Below are positions 26,167 to 35,436 of a stretch of DNA of 64,000 nt, in pieces. Every line of letters begins with the position of its first letter. Position 1 is the stretch's first letter. The translations under genes and the position numbers were made by a program. The notes under the pieces are model-generated. The model ran no database searches. It had not been told where the DNA came from and saw only the letters and a program-made list of their open reading frames with translations. This stretch comes from Betaproteobacteria bacterium (GTDB lineage: Bacteria; Pseudomonadota; Gammaproteobacteria; Burkholderiales; JACQAP01), in the NCBI GenBank assembly GCA_016194905.1, contig JACQAP010000034.1, positions 112,142-176,141 on the forward strand. The letters run 5' to 3'.

Positions 26167-27093
26167 TCACTGCAGTTGCTGGATGCCGGCGAGCAGCCAT
26201 CCGCCCCGGCCCTCCACCGGTTTGCTGAGGTTCCAGACTTCCTCGAAAGGCGTGGCTTCGGCCTGGTTGTTCTCGCGCATCGCACCGGAGAAACGCACGC
26301 TGGCGAGATAGTCGGTCGGTCCGGTCTCGATGCCGAGCAGGACCGCTTCGAGGTTGACGACATCGGTCTTGTTGACCGCACCCTTTTCCTCGTCGAGTTG
26401 CATCTTGATCTCGGCGAACGCTTCGGGCGTGGTGAATTCACGGATATCGGCCAGGTTCTTCTCGTCCCACGCCGCCTGCATGCGGATGAAGTGCACCTTG
26501 CCGTTGCGGAGGAATCCGGCCACGTCGAAATCCGCGGGCACGCCCCAGGGCGCGGCCGCAAGTGCGGGTGCGGGAGTCGATGCGGGGAGCGGCGTACCGA
26601 GCACGCTCACTTCCCCGTTGGAATTCGCGGCTTGGGGCGCCGGGGTCGCATAGGCAGGTTCCATGGGCCGCACGGGAACAGGCGAGGCCGTGCCGCGGCG
26701 AAGCATCCGCCAGATGAATACACCCGCCATCACCAGCAGCCCGATGAGAAGTATGCTGCCCAGCCCCTCGGCGAATGCGCCGCCGAGACCGAAGTGCGAC
26801 AGCAGCGCGGCGATGCCCAGGCCGGCGGCCAGCCCGGCGAGCGGACCCAGCCAGCGATTGCCGGCGGGTTGCGGTGCGGGTGCGGGCGCGGTGGCGGGCG
26901 GCGCGGAAGCCTGCTTCGATGGGGAAGCGGCCTGCTGCTGGGTGACGGTGGAGGATTGCTTGCCGAAAGTCTTGCCGCCGCCGAGGCGCCGGGCGTCGGC
27001 ATCATGTGCTACCAGTGTCAAGGCGAAAAAGACTGCTGCGAGAGAGGCTGCCAGCGTGAAGCCCGGGAGCCGCGCAATGCGAGAATTTGTCAT
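26167..27093 (-). CDS. Tim44-like domain inner-membrane protein
   Basis: 308 residues. The signal/anchor and the motif DARRLGGGKTFGKQSS near residue 35 are the hallmark of bacterial Tim44-like proteins. A Pro/Ala/Gln-rich linker follows, then two hydrophobic helices (about 85-130) and a C-terminal Tim44 domain from about 190 (GFLRNGKVHFIRMQAAWDE onward). The bacterial role is not established; it is probably membrane-associated. Strong terminator at its 3' end. Confidence 0.88.
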   Translation of the reverse strand: MTNSRIARLPGFTLAASLAAVFFALTLVAHDADARRLGGGKTFGKQSSTVTQQQAASPSKQASAPPATAPAPAPQPAGNRWLGPLAGLAAGLGIAALLSHFGLGGAFAEGLGSILLIGLLVMAGVFIWRMLRRGTASPVPVRPMEPAYATPAPQAANSNGEVSVLGTPLPASTPAPALAAAPWGVPADFDVAGFLRNGKVHFIRMQAAWDEKNLADIREFTTPEAFAEIKMQLDEEKGAVNKTDVVNLEAVLLGIETGPTDYLASVRFSGAMRENNQAEATPFEEVWNLSKPVEGRGGWLLAGIQQLQ

Positions 27094-27287
27094 CTGAGGT
27101 TACCGTGGAGGATCGTGACGGGATGGTCGGGAAATGGGGGCGCCGGTGCGGTTGCGCAAGTCCCGGACGACGCAGAATCGGAAATATGTCTGCGTTACTT
27201 GCGTTGATTGGTGCCATAAGGTGCTGGCGCATGCACACATGAAGCCATGCGCGCTCTTCGCCTGGCCTGGGTCACCCTAAACCATTC

Positions 27288-27677
27288 TCAGTGCGGCCCT
27301 TCGTGCACGCACAGATAGTTGCCCTCGCTGTCCTTGAACCAGGCCGCCTTTTCCGAGCCGAGGACGCAGACGTGATCGACGGTCCTGAGGTTGGGAAAGT
27401 CATAGTCTTCGAACACGATCCCCTCTGCCTTCAGTTCCGAGATTACGCGTTCAATGCCCCGGACCTCGAAGCTCAGCGCCGTGTGCTCGGCTTTGGTGCC
27501 TTCGGGTTTGGTGATGAGCGCAATGTGAGCATCGCCGCCGCAAGCGAAAAGATAGTTCCCGTCGGCCGCAAAGCCTTTGGGTTCGAGCCCGAGCTTGTTC
27601 TCGTAAAAGTCGCGGGCCCGGGCCATGTCCTTGACCGGCAAGATAGTGGTTACCACAGCCTTGGTGAGCATACTCAT
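27288..27677 (-). CDS. VOC family (glyoxalase-like) protein
   Basis: 129 residues starting MSMLTKAVVTTILPVKDMAR with a GGGAGAAACC ribosome site; a start at 27728 is rejected because its first 17 residues look random. It is one complete VOC domain: RDFYENKLGLEPKG, then HTALSFEVRGIE, ending AAWFKDSEGNYLCVHE. No metal-dependent reaction can be assigned. It lies on the same strand as the nitronate monooxygenase, about 100 bases downstream, possibly in the same unit. Confidence 0.85.
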   Translation of the reverse strand: MSMLTKAVVTTILPVKDMARARDFYENKLGLEPKGFAADGNYLFACGGDAHIALITKPEGTKAEHTALSFEVRGIERVISELKAEGIVFEDYDFPNLRTVDHVCVLGSEKAAWFKDSEGNYLCVHEGPH

Positions 27678-27778
27678 CGGTTTCTCCCGTTTGTGCCACG
27701 GTTTATCGGCCGGCCCGCGGATGCGCAATCAGCCAAGCATGATCCCTTCTTCTCCTGCTTTCTGCTTTCCCCTGCCGG

Positions 27779-28816
27779 CTAAAGACCGGCCGCCAGCTCC
27801 CGCGTGAGCTGCGCGGCCGGGATTTCCTTGCATCCGGTCGCGTTCTGACCCGACCACAGCGGGGAAAAATCGCCGGAGTCTTCGGCCTCCGCCTTTGCGC
27901 GCAAGGGAACGATGGCCGAGGTAGCCAGCGGGAATGCGGGCGGTAAGTTGCTGATGGGGCCGAGCTCTCTCATCACCTTGTTCATGATGCCGCGCGCCGG
28001 CCTGCCGGTGAAAAGATTCGTCAGCGCCGTGTGGCGCGCGGCTTCGCTCTTCAGCGCTGCGCGATGGATCGTAGTGATGGTGGCTTCCGGGCACAACAGA
28101 TAAGCGGTGCCGATCTGCGCGCCAGCCGCGCCCAGTGCCAGCGCGGCGGCAACGCCTTTGGCATCCGCGATGCCGCCGGCGGCGATCACCGGGACTTTCA
28201 CCGCACGCACGATCTGCGGCAACAGCGCAAACGTACCGATCTGCGTGCTCAGGACATCCGACAGGAAGATGCCGCGATGTCCGCCCGCCTCCAGGCCTTG
28301 CGCAATGACTGCATCGACGCCGTGCGCTTCGAGCCAAAGCGCTTCTTCGACGGTGGTCGCGGAGCAGAATATTTTCGAGCGCCAGGATTTCACCCGCGCC
28401 AGCAGATCCGCGGGCGGCAGGCCGAAATGAAAACTCACCACCGCTGGCTCAACCTGCTCCAGCACGTCGGCGAACTCGGCGCTGAACGGCGCGCGCCCCG
28501 GGCCGGTCGGGATACCCGCGGGATCGATCCCGTACTGCTTGTAATAAGGCGTGAGTGCCGCGCGCCAGGCGGATTCGCGTCCGGCATCGGCAACGGGCGC
28601 CGCGTGGCAGAAGAAGTTGACGTTGAAAGGCTTGCTCGTCTGCGCCTTGATCGACTCCAGCTCCTTGCGCAAGCCTTCCGCGGTGAGCATGGCGCAAGGC
28701 AGGGAACCCAGGCCGCCCGCGTTCGAAACCGCGATCGCCATGGCACTCGCCTGCGCGCCCGCCATCGGCGCCTGAATGATCGGCAGTTCGATGCCGAGAA
28801 GATCGGTCAGTCTCAT
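27779..28816 (-). CDS. Nitronate monooxygenase
   Basis: 345-residue FMN-dependent enzyme of the nitronate monooxygenase (2-nitropropane dioxygenase) family. Seen in order: LGIELPIIQAPMAGAQAS, VSNAGGLGSLPCAML, VSFHFGLPPADLL, the active-site region VIAQGLEAGGHRG with its His, PVIAAGGIADAKGV and ALALGAAGAQIGTAYL. It oxidises nitronates, including the toxin propionate 3-nitronate. The ATG at 28816 has a CAGGA site; the longer frame to 28873 is unlikely. It is divergent from the HxlR regulator, with a candidate operator in between. Confidence 0.9.
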   Translation of the reverse strand: MRLTDLLGIELPIIQAPMAGAQASAMAIAVSNAGGLGSLPCAMLTAEGLRKELESIKAQTSKPFNVNFFCHAAPVADAGRESAWRAALTPYYKQYGIDPAGIPTGPGRAPFSAEFADVLEQVEPAVVSFHFGLPPADLLARVKSWRSKIFCSATTVEEALWLEAHGVDAVIAQGLEAGGHRGIFLSDVLSTQIGTFALLPQIVRAVKVPVIAAGGIADAKGVAAALALGAAGAQIGTAYLLCPEATITTIHRAALKSEAARHTALTNLFTGRPARGIMNKVMRELGPISNLPPAFPLATSAIVPLRAKAEAEDSGDFSPLWSGQNATGCKEIPAAQLTRELAAGL

Positions 28817-28889
28817 CGTTCCTGATTCGCGCGCTTGTCCATGCGCCCAGTTTAACCCATGGCTCCGGGACAACTTTTTCCAGGCCTAG

Positions 28890-28910
28890 TTACTTGCATA
28901 ATGAAAGTTA
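28890..28910. promoter_or_regulatory. Imperfect palindrome, candidate HxlR operator
   Basis: A 21-base imperfect palindrome, TTACTTGCATAATGAAAGTTA on the plus strand with 16 of 21 positions symmetric, lies 18 bases before the hxlR-like start and between two divergent genes. Its spacing fits a winged-helix dimer. Confidence 0.5.
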
Positions 28911-28928
28911 TTGGGCTAGCATGTCGCC

Positions 28929-29489
28929 ATGAAACACAAGAGCTTCGGCAAGATGCAATGCCCCGTAGCGCGCGGCCTGGAGCGGGTCGGAGAATGGTGG
29001 AGCATGCTGATCATTCGCGACGCCCTGCACGGGCTGACGCACTTCGACCAGTTCGAGGAAAGTCTGGGCATCGCCCCCAACATGCTGACCCGGCGCCTGA
29101 GCGCGCTCGTCAAGGCGGGCGTCCTGGAAAAGCGCCGCTACAGCGAACGCCCACCCCGCTATGAATATGTGCTGACCGAGCGTGGCCGTGATTTCCAGCC
29201 GGTCATCGTGGCCATACAGACGTGGGGCAACAAGCATTTCGCGCCCGAGGGGGCGAGCGTGTTGCTCGTGCATGCAAAGACAGGCGCCACAGCGGATCCC
29301 GTGATGGTCGATCGCAAGACCGGACGCCCGCTGACCGGACCCGAGTATGTCGTTGCGCCCGGACCCGCTGCCGGCGAAAGCACCCGGCGCAAACTCGCAG
29401 CGAGCACATGGGGCCGCGCCCACGCCGCAGATCCTCCCCTCCCGCCCTTCGAACGTCACGCCATCCGCAAACCCAGAACCCGTCCGTGA
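28929..29489 (+). CDS. HxlR family transcriptional regulator
   Basis: 186 residues. A canonical HxlR/MarR-like winged helix occupies residues 1-105: CPVARGLERVGEWWSMLIIRD, FDQFEESLGIAPNMLTRRL, and RYEYVLTERGRDFQPV. A C-terminal extension of about 80 residues has no assigned function. Its TGA overlaps the GTG start of the MATE gene (GTGA), so the two are translationally coupled. It probably regulates itself, the exporter and perhaps the divergent nitronate monooxygenase in response to an electrophile or drug. Confidence 0.9.
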   Translation: MKHKSFGKMQCPVARGLERVGEWWSMLIIRDALHGLTHFDQFEESLGIAPNMLTRRLSALVKAGVLEKRRYSERPPRYEYVLTERGRDFQPVIVAIQTWGNKHFAPEGASVLLVHAKTGATADPVMVDRKTGRPLTGPEYVVAPGPAAGESTRRKLAASTWGRAHAADPPLPPFERHAIRKPRTRP

Positions 29490-30919
29490 ACGCCCCCGTT
29501 CCGTTGGCGGCGGCCCTTGCTGCCCAGCGCGCCGCACTCAGCCCGCGCACCCGCCTTCTGCTGGAAGGACGCATCGTGCCGACGTTGCTGCGCATGGCCT
29601 GGCCGAACATCCTCGTGATGGTGGCGCAAGCAGCGACCGGCTTGATCGAAACCTGGTTCGTATCGCGGCTGGGCATCGATGCGCTGGCAGGCATGGCGCT
29701 GGTTTTTCCCGGCTTCATGATGATGCAGATGCTTTCGGCGGGCGCGGTCGGCGGCGGCATCTCGTCGGCCATCGCGCGTGCGCTCGGTTCCGGGCGAAGC
29801 GACGATGCCGATGCACTCGTGATACACGCCATCCTCATCAACGTCGCGCTCGGATTCCTCTTCAGCGCTCTGTTTATCGTCTTCGGCCCACAACTCTATC
29901 GTGCGATGGGCGGCGAGGGTGGATCGCTGGAAGCGGCACTCAACTATTCGAACGTGGTATTCGCCGGTGCCGTGCTGGTGTGGCTGTTGAATGCGCTGGC
30001 GAGCGTGCTGCGCGGAACGGGCAACATGCTGGTGCCGTCCGTCGCGATCTGCGTCGGCGTGGTGTTGCTGATCCCCCTGTCGCCTTTGCTGATCTTCGGC
30101 CTGGGCCCGGTTCCCGCACTGGGCATCGCCGGCGGCGGCATCGCGGTCGTGCTCACCACCGCACTCACCGCAGCGGGCATGGCCTGGTACATCTGGGCCG
30201 GCCGCTCCGTGGTACGGCCGATCCTGGCGCGCCTGCGCAAAGTATTTTTCATGGACATCCTGCACGTGGGCGCGGTCGGTTCCGTCAACACTTTGCAGAC
30301 CACGCTCATCTTTGCGCTGGCGACTGCGCTGGTTGGTGCAGCCAGCGGACCGGACGCAGTCGCGGGATACGGAACGGCGGCGCGCCTGGAGTATCTGCTC
30401 ATCCCCCTCGTGTTCGGTCTGGGCGCGCCGCTCGTCGCGCTGGTCGGCACGAATATCGGCGCGGGCCAGCAGGCGCGGGCGCTGCGCATTGCCCTGACCG
30501 GCGGCGCGATCGCTTTTGCGCTGACCGAGGCGATCGGCCTGGCTGCCGCGATGTGGCCACACGCCTGGCTGGGTCTGTTCGGCCACGATCCGCGCATGCT
30601 GGAGACCGGAGAAGCCTATCTGCGCATCGTCGGTCCGACTTTCGGTTTCTTCGGACTCGGCCTGTCGCTTTATTTCGCCTCGCAGGGTGCGGGCCGTTTG
30701 CTCTGGCCGTTGATCGGCAGCTTTGTCCGGCTGATCATTGCGATCGGCGGCGGATGGCTCGTGCTGCGTTTCACGGGTTCCCTGAACTGGCTCTTCGCCG
30801 CGCTGACATTGGCCCTTGTCATCTACGGCATCGTTATCACGGCGGCCATCGCGTCCGGCGCATGGTTCGGCGGGGACAAGGTTGCGGGCTTGCCTGGCGT
30901 CTTGCGTTCGCCACGGTAA
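29486..30919 (+). CDS. MATE family multidrug efflux transporter
   Basis: 477 residues from a GTG start that overlaps the end of the HxlR gene by four bases. About twelve transmembrane helices form the two MATE halves, with conserved segments WPNILVMVAQAATGLIETWF near the N-terminus and LGAPLVALVGTNIGAGQQ starting the second half. It exports cationic or other toxic compounds using a sodium or proton gradient. A longer in-frame reading upstream only overlaps the regulator and is not used. The coupling suggests regulated drug export. Confidence 0.88.
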   Translation: MNAPVPLAAALAAQRAALSPRTRLLLEGRIVPTLLRMAWPNILVMVAQAATGLIETWFVSRLGIDALAGMALVFPGFMMMQMLSAGAVGGGISSAIARALGSGRSDDADALVIHAILINVALGFLFSALFIVFGPQLYRAMGGEGGSLEAALNYSNVVFAGAVLVWLLNALASVLRGTGNMLVPSVAICVGVVLLIPLSPLLIFGLGPVPALGIAGGGIAVVLTTALTAAGMAWYIWAGRSVVRPILARLRKVFFMDILHVGAVGSVNTLQTTLIFALATALVGAASGPDAVAGYGTAARLEYLLIPLVFGLGAPLVALVGTNIGAGQQARALRIALTGGAIAFALTEAIGLAAAMWPHAWLGLFGHDPRMLETGEAYLRIVGPTFGFFGLGLSLYFASQGAGRLLWPLIGSFVRLIIAIGGGWLVLRFTGSLNWLFAALTLALVIYGIVITAAIASGAWFGGDKVAGLPGVLRSPR

Positions 30920-30965
30920 ACAGAGTCGATCGCAACAACGCCGCTTTCGGATACAGGGAGGCGCA

Positions 30966-31706
30966 ATGGGTAAACCAGTCGCAATCGTAGTCGGCGTCGG
31001 CGCCGAGTTGGGTCTTGGTGCCGCGCTGTGCCGCCGTTTTGCCGAGGGAGGCCATCACGTGTTCGTCGTGGGACGAAGCGCCGACAAGATCGAACAGGTC
31101 GTGCAAACCATCGAGTCGAAAGGCGGTAGCGCGGAACCGGTGTTGACGGACACGACGCGCGAAGAGGACGTCATTCGCATGTTCGATCGCGCGATGTCCC
31201 CCGGCCCCGGGCGGGACCCGCTCGACCTCGTGGCCTACAACGCGGGCAACAACCGCAAGCTGGATTTTCGGGAACTCTCGGCGCAGATGTTCGAGGACTT
31301 CTGGCGGATCGGCTGCTTCGGCGGCTTCCTGGTGGGACGCGAAGCGGCGCGCCGGCTCGTTCCGTTGGGGCGCGGCACGGTATTGTTCACCGGCGCATCA
31401 GGCAGCTTGCGCGGCAAACCCGGATTCGCTCATTTCGCGGCGGCCAAAGCGGGTCTGCGCATGCTGGCGCAGAGCATGGCGCGCGAATTCGGTCCCCAGG
31501 GAATCCACGTCGCCCACGTCGTGATCGACGGCGGGATCAACGGCGATCGGCTGCGTCGCAATCGTCCGGAAGTGATCAAGGAGCGCGGCGAGGATGGCCT
31601 GCTCGGCGTCGACGCCATCGCCGAGACCTACTGGCAGATCCATCTACAGGCCCGGTCGGCGTGGGCACAGGAAATAGACCTGCGGCCCTTCAAGGAGAGC
31701 TTCTAA
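30966..31706 (+). CDS. SDR family oxidoreductase with Tyr-to-Phe change
   Basis: 246 residues starting MGKPVAIVVGVGAELGLG (cofactor loop GxxxGxG at residues 10-18), NAG at 92-94 and the Ser-containing TGASGS near 142-147. The catalytic YxxxK reads FAAAK (Phe 157, Lys 161), so the general acid/base Tyr is replaced. The usual redox chemistry may therefore be altered or lost. It has a GGGAGGCGCA ribosome site and follows the MATE gene by 46 bases; co-transcription is possible. Substrate unknown. Confidence 0.82.
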   Translation: MGKPVAIVVGVGAELGLGAALCRRFAEGGHHVFVVGRSADKIEQVVQTIESKGGSAEPVLTDTTREEDVIRMFDRAMSPGPGRDPLDLVAYNAGNNRKLDFRELSAQMFEDFWRIGCFGGFLVGREAARRLVPLGRGTVLFTGASGSLRGKPGFAHFAAAKAGLRMLAQSMAREFGPQGIHVAHVVIDGGINGDRLRRNRPEVIKERGEDGLLGVDAIAETYWQIHLQARSAWAQEIDLRPFKESF

Positions 31707-31731
31707 GGGATCGACACTCGCGCGCCGCGGA

Positions 31732-32766
31732 CTATCCTGCCTTCACAACAACCCCGACAGATGCCTTGCCTGCCGACCCCAGCCTGTCGCGCACTTGGGC
31801 GATGAGTTCGATCGAGCGCAGCCGCGCGGCCTGATCGTAGATGTGTGCCGTGATCATCAGTTCATCCGGCCGCAGGGAATCGATGAAAGCCGCGAGCCCG
31901 CTTTTAATCGTATCCACAGAGCCCACGAATGAAACGGCGAGAGAGCGTTCCACCATCGCCTTCTCGGCGGGAGACCAGAACGCATCGATGTCGTCGATCG
32001 GCGGCGGCACCTGGCCCGGCGTTCCGCGTCTGAGATTGATGAAGGATTGTTGTTGCGAGGTGAACTGGCGACGCGCTTGCGCATCCGTATCGGCGGCCAG
32101 CACATTCGCGCCGAGCATGGCGTAAGGCCGATCCAGTTGTTTGGAAGGCTCGAACCGGCTGCGGTAGATGTCGAGTGCCTGCTTCATCAGATCGGGCGCG
32201 AAATGCGAGGCGAATGCGAACGGCAACCCGAGCATGGCCGCGAGCTGGGCGCTGAAGAGGCTCGAACCCAGCAACCAGATCGGAACATCGAGTCCCGAAC
32301 CAGGCACCGCACGAATGCGCTGTCCCGGTTCCGCATCCGCAAAATAATTCTGCAGTTCCTGCACATCCTGCGGAAACTGCTCGGCACTGTCTTCCATGTC
32401 GCGCCGCAGGGCGCGCGCCGTCATCATGTCGGTACCGGGCGCCCGGCCCAGGCCGAGATCGATGCGGCCCGGATACAACGAGGCCAGCGTCCCGAACTGT
32501 TCGGCGATGACCAGCGGTGAATGATTCGGCAGCATGATGCCGCCGGAGCCCACGCGGATGGTTTTGGTGCCGCCGGCGACGTGGCCGATGACGATCGCGG
32601 TGGCGGCGCTGGCGATGCCCGGCATGTTGTGATGCTCGGCAATCCAGTAGCGCTTGTAGTCCAGGCCTTCCGCGTGCTGCGCGAGTTCGAGCGTGTTGCG
32701 CAATGCCACGGCCGCGCTGGCGCCTTTGGGAATCGGGGAAAGGTCGAGAATGGAGAATGGGATCAT
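31732..32766 (-). CDS. LLM-class flavin-dependent monooxygenase
   Basis: 344-residue luciferase-like protein. [19 protein letters not shown] at the N-terminus, [39 protein letters not shown] and [13 protein letters not shown] are typical of the YhbW-type subgroup, which uses reduced flavin from a separate reductase to oxygenate an unidentified substrate. It is convergent with the SDR gene. Element D lies upstream of its start. Confidence 0.9.
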   Translation of the reverse strand: MIPFSILDLSPIPKGASAAVALRNTLELAQHAEGLDYKRYWIAEHHNMPGIASAATAIVIGHVAGGTKTIRVGSGGIMLPNHSPLVIAEQFGTLASLYPGRIDLGLGRAPGTDMMTARALRRDMEDSAEQFPQDVQELQNYFADAEPGQRIRAVPGSGLDVPIWLLGSSLFSAQLAAMLGLPFAFASHFAPDLMKQALDIYRSRFEPSKQLDRPYAMLGANVLAADTDAQARRQFTSQQQSFINLRRGTPGQVPPPIDDIDAFWSPAEKAMVERSLAVSFVGSVDTIKSGLAAFIDSLRPDELMITAHIYDQAARLRSIELIAQVRDRLGSAGKASVGVVVKAG

Positions 32767-32827
32767 GGAAAATTGCTCTGTAAACTAGAATGGCAAAGGC
32801 GGTATTGTGCGCGACATCGAACAACTA

Positions 32828-33053
32828 TAGATCAAAAGCGTTGACACAGAGGTCACAGAGAGAAAAAAGAGAACACAGAGGAAGAGAAAAATAGACGCGA
32901 ACTGCATAATCTTGGGTCTTCTGCCAAGATCACGATCGCAAGATTTGCTGCACGCATCCGTGGAACACCGATATAACAATGGCAATTCTCGTTTTCCTCT
33001 GTGTCCTCTCTTGCTTTCCTCTGTGACCTCCGTGTCAACGCCCTTGATCTAGA
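32828..33053. repeat. Inverted-arm element D (ACACAGAGG class)
   Basis: The left arm (32828-32892) reads ATAGATCAAAAGCGTTGACA, then CAGAGGTCACAGAG and AACACAGAGG units. The right arm (32988-33053) is the inverse, ending GTCAACGCCCTTGATCTAGA. About 95 bases lie between. It lies between two divergent genes, so here it is in an upstream rather than downstream position. Same class as element F. Confidence 0.87.
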
Positions 33054-33070
33054 ATCGGGTGGGAGGAAAA

Positions 33071-34279
33071 ATGAAAGTCAAAAACATCGAGACGCTGTCC
33101 TGCGACGCAGGCTGGCGCAATTATCACTTCGTCAAGCTCACCACCGATGCCGGCATCGTCGGCTGGAGCGAGTTCGACGAGGGGTTCGGCGCGCCCGGCG
33201 TGGGCACCGTCATCGAACGGCTTTCCGCCCGCGTCGTCGGTCAGGAAGTCGGCGCGCATGAGCGCATCTACGCTGATCTCTACAGCATCACCCGCCCGGC
33301 TTCCGGCGGCATCGTCGCGCTCGCCATGGGCGCGATCGAGAACGCACTGCTCGATGCCAAGGCCAGGGGGCTCGGCGTGCCGGTCTACGAACTCCTCGGC
33401 GGAAAGATCCGCGACCGCATCCGCGTGTACTGGTCGCATTGCGCCACCTGGCGGATCAATCACCCGACCCACTACAAGCCGGCGATCACCGATCTCGATG
33501 GCGTCAAGGCGCTAGGCCGCGAAGTGCGCGAGAAAGGATTTACCGCGCTGAAGACCAACATCTTCACCTACGACGCGGACAAAAAGAACGCACGCGGCTG
33601 GCGACCCGGCTTCGGCGTGCCGTTCGCACCCGAACTCAATGTCGAACGCGACGTGCTGCGCAACCTGGTCATGCACCTCGAAACGCTGCGCGACGGCGCC
33701 GGCCCGGATGTCGATATCCTGCTCGATCTGAATTTCAACGCCAAGACCGAAGGCTATCTGAAGATCCTGCGCGCCATCGCGGACCTCGACATCTTCTGGG
33801 TCGAGATCGACTCCTTTGTTCCCGAGGCGCTGGGCACCATCCGCCGCTAGAGCCCGCATCCGATCAGCTCGTGCGAGACGCTGCTCGGCCTGCGCGAGTT
33901 CATGCCCTACTTCCGCGAACAGGCGATGGACGTCGCCATCGTCGACACGCCCTGGAACGGCGTGTGGCAGTCGATGAAAATCGCCGCGGCCGCCGAGGCG
34001 CACGAAGTCAACGTCGCCCCGCACAATTTCTACGGCCACCTGTGCACGATGATGAACGCGCACTTCTCGGCGGCGGTGCCGAATCTGCGCATCATGGAGA
34101 CCGACATCGACCGCATCGCCTGGGATCATGAACTGTTCGATCACGTTCCGGAATTCGTCGACGGTCATCTGGTCATGCCGGATCGGCCAGGCTGGGGCAT
34201 CGTGCCGAACGAAGAAGCGATCCGGTCGCACCCGCCCAAAGGTCCGCAAGGATTGTTGAACTACGGTCGTAAGGTCTGA
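33071..34279 (+). pseudogene. Enolase-superfamily (mandelate racemase/muconate lactonizing) gene with in-frame TAG
   Basis: The N-terminal part (MKVKNIETLSCDAGWRNYHF to the barrel strands LDLNFNAK and IFWVEIDSF) ends at TAG 33848-33850. The same frame continues without loss as SPHPISSCETLLGLREF, then VDTPWNGVWQSMKIAAAAE and NVAPHNFYGHLCTMMNAHF to 34277. The joined 402 codons match a full mandelate racemase-type dehydratase/isomerase. The TAG sits where Gln is common (CAG to TAG). It has a strong GGGAGGA ribosome site. Unless suppressed, the product is a truncated barrel. Confidence 0.8.
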
Positions 34280-34291
34280 CCTGCGGGAAAA

Positions 34292-34470
34292 CAGCTAACC
34301 GCAAAGGCGCGAAGGCGCAAAGAGAACCACGCAAAGGAAATCGAAAGAATATTCTTGTGGAAAATTCCGGCGCCGCGCTCTGATAAATCACATCGAAGCA
34401 AAATTTGATCGGAATGTTGTTGCTTTTCTTGGCGTTCCCTTTGCGCCTTCGCGCCTTTGCGGTTCAGGGG
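34292..34470. repeat. Inverted-arm element E (GCGCAAAGG/GCGCGAAGG class)
   Basis: The left arm (34292-34340) reads AACCGCAAAGGCGCGAAGGC and on to AACCACGCAAAGG. The right arm (34421-34470) is the inverse, CCTTTGCGCCTTCGCGCC then TTTGCGGTTCAG. About 80 bases lie between. It is located just downstream of the enolase-superfamily gene. Confidence 0.87.
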
Positions 34471-34565
34471 TCAATGAACTGGCAGGAGCGGCCTGACGCC
34501 GCTCCCGGATGGCGGCCAACCGGGTTTCGATTCCGTGCCCGATGACCCGGCGGTTCACATCATCA

Positions 34566-34673
34566 TCAGTACTTTCTTTCGGCCTTCTTGAGTCGCTTGG
34601 CTTCTTTCTTTTCCTTCGGTGTCTTGGTCGGCGCCTTCTTGGTGTTTTTCTTTGCGTCCTGGCTCTTGCTCAT
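34566..34673 (-). CDS. Tiny lysine-rich basic protein
   Basis: 35 residues, beginning MSKSQDAKKNTKKAPTKTPK and continuing with EKKEAKRLKKAERKY; about 14 lysines. An AAGGAGAAC ribosome site precedes it. Very similar short MSKxQDxKK-type proteins are, from memory, scattered through proteobacteria and other phyla, so this is likely a real gene. It could bind nucleic acid or ribosomes; the function is unknown. Confidence 0.6.
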   Translation of the reverse strand: MSKSQDAKKNTKKAPTKTPKEKKEAKRLKKAERKY

Positions 34674-34905
34674 GACATGTTCTCCTTCGTTGATAGTGAT
34701 CGTTCCGCATCGTCGATCCGACGCCCGGGCGGCGCTTGACGCCGCCGGAGCCCACCGCAGGGTTAAGGGGGGGTAATCGCCTTGATCTGCCTCCTGCAAT
34801 CCCCATAAAAAGGGTCGACCAGCGCATGGTAATCCAAGCCGCTGTTCGATGTGAAGTCCGCCGTTGCCCCCGGAAAGCATGCGTATTCGCTCGAGATGTG
34901 GTGCC

Positions 34906-35328
34906 TCAATCCTGGACTAACCACTGGGGATTCCAGGCGACCTCCCACAGGTGCCGATCAGGATCTTGAAAGTAGCCTGCGTATCCGCCCCAGAAAGTGT
35001 CGTGGGCAGGCTTCACGACAACGGCGCCGGCATTCTGCGCTTGCACCATGACCGCATCGACTTCCGCTTTTGACGAGACGTTATGCCCAAGGGTGAATTC
35101 GGTAGGATTCGGGCTGCCGAGAGGAAGGCCTGAATCATGGGCAATGCTCTTGCGTGGCTAGATCGCGAGCTTCAGTCCGGCCTGCAAGTCAAAGAAGGCC
35201 ACCGCTCCGTGTTCGAATTCCTTGCCGAAAATGCCTTCGGTCTTCATGCCGAGGCCATCGCGATAGAACCGAAGTGCTCGCTCCAAGTCGTCAACGCCGA
35301 CGGTAATGACCGTAATTCGAGGCTTCAT
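34906..35328 (-). pseudogene. VOC family gene with in-frame TAG
   Basis: MKPRITVITVGVDDLERALR starts a normal VOC domain that reaches LQAGLKLAI and then TAG (35158-35160). The same frame continues PRKSIAHDSGLPLGSP and ends with GGYAGYFQDPDRHLWEVAWN and a normal TGA. The joined length of 140 residues fits the family. In homologues the position is typically Trp (TGG to TAG). Reading stops at residue 56 unless suppressed. Confidence 0.78.
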
Positions 35329-35436
35329 ACGTGATCCCTGAATGAGGCATGCCGCGTTCGACCCTTGCTGCAAACACCGGATTGCCGGTGGCCCTCCGCT
35401 CGATGGAACGGTTGGGTCCCGTGCTGATTCCCGCTG

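Noticed and set aside
29347..30990. 547-residue plus frame overlapping the MATE gene
   Set aside because: It is Arg/His-rich without membrane helices; the MATE frame explains the region.
25271..35328. Reassignment of TAG as a sense codon
   Set aside because: Several intact genes here end in TAG (UAAP2, epoxide hydrolase, VOC 17228, urtB, amiC), so general reassignment is not supported; only local suppression or mutation remains possible.
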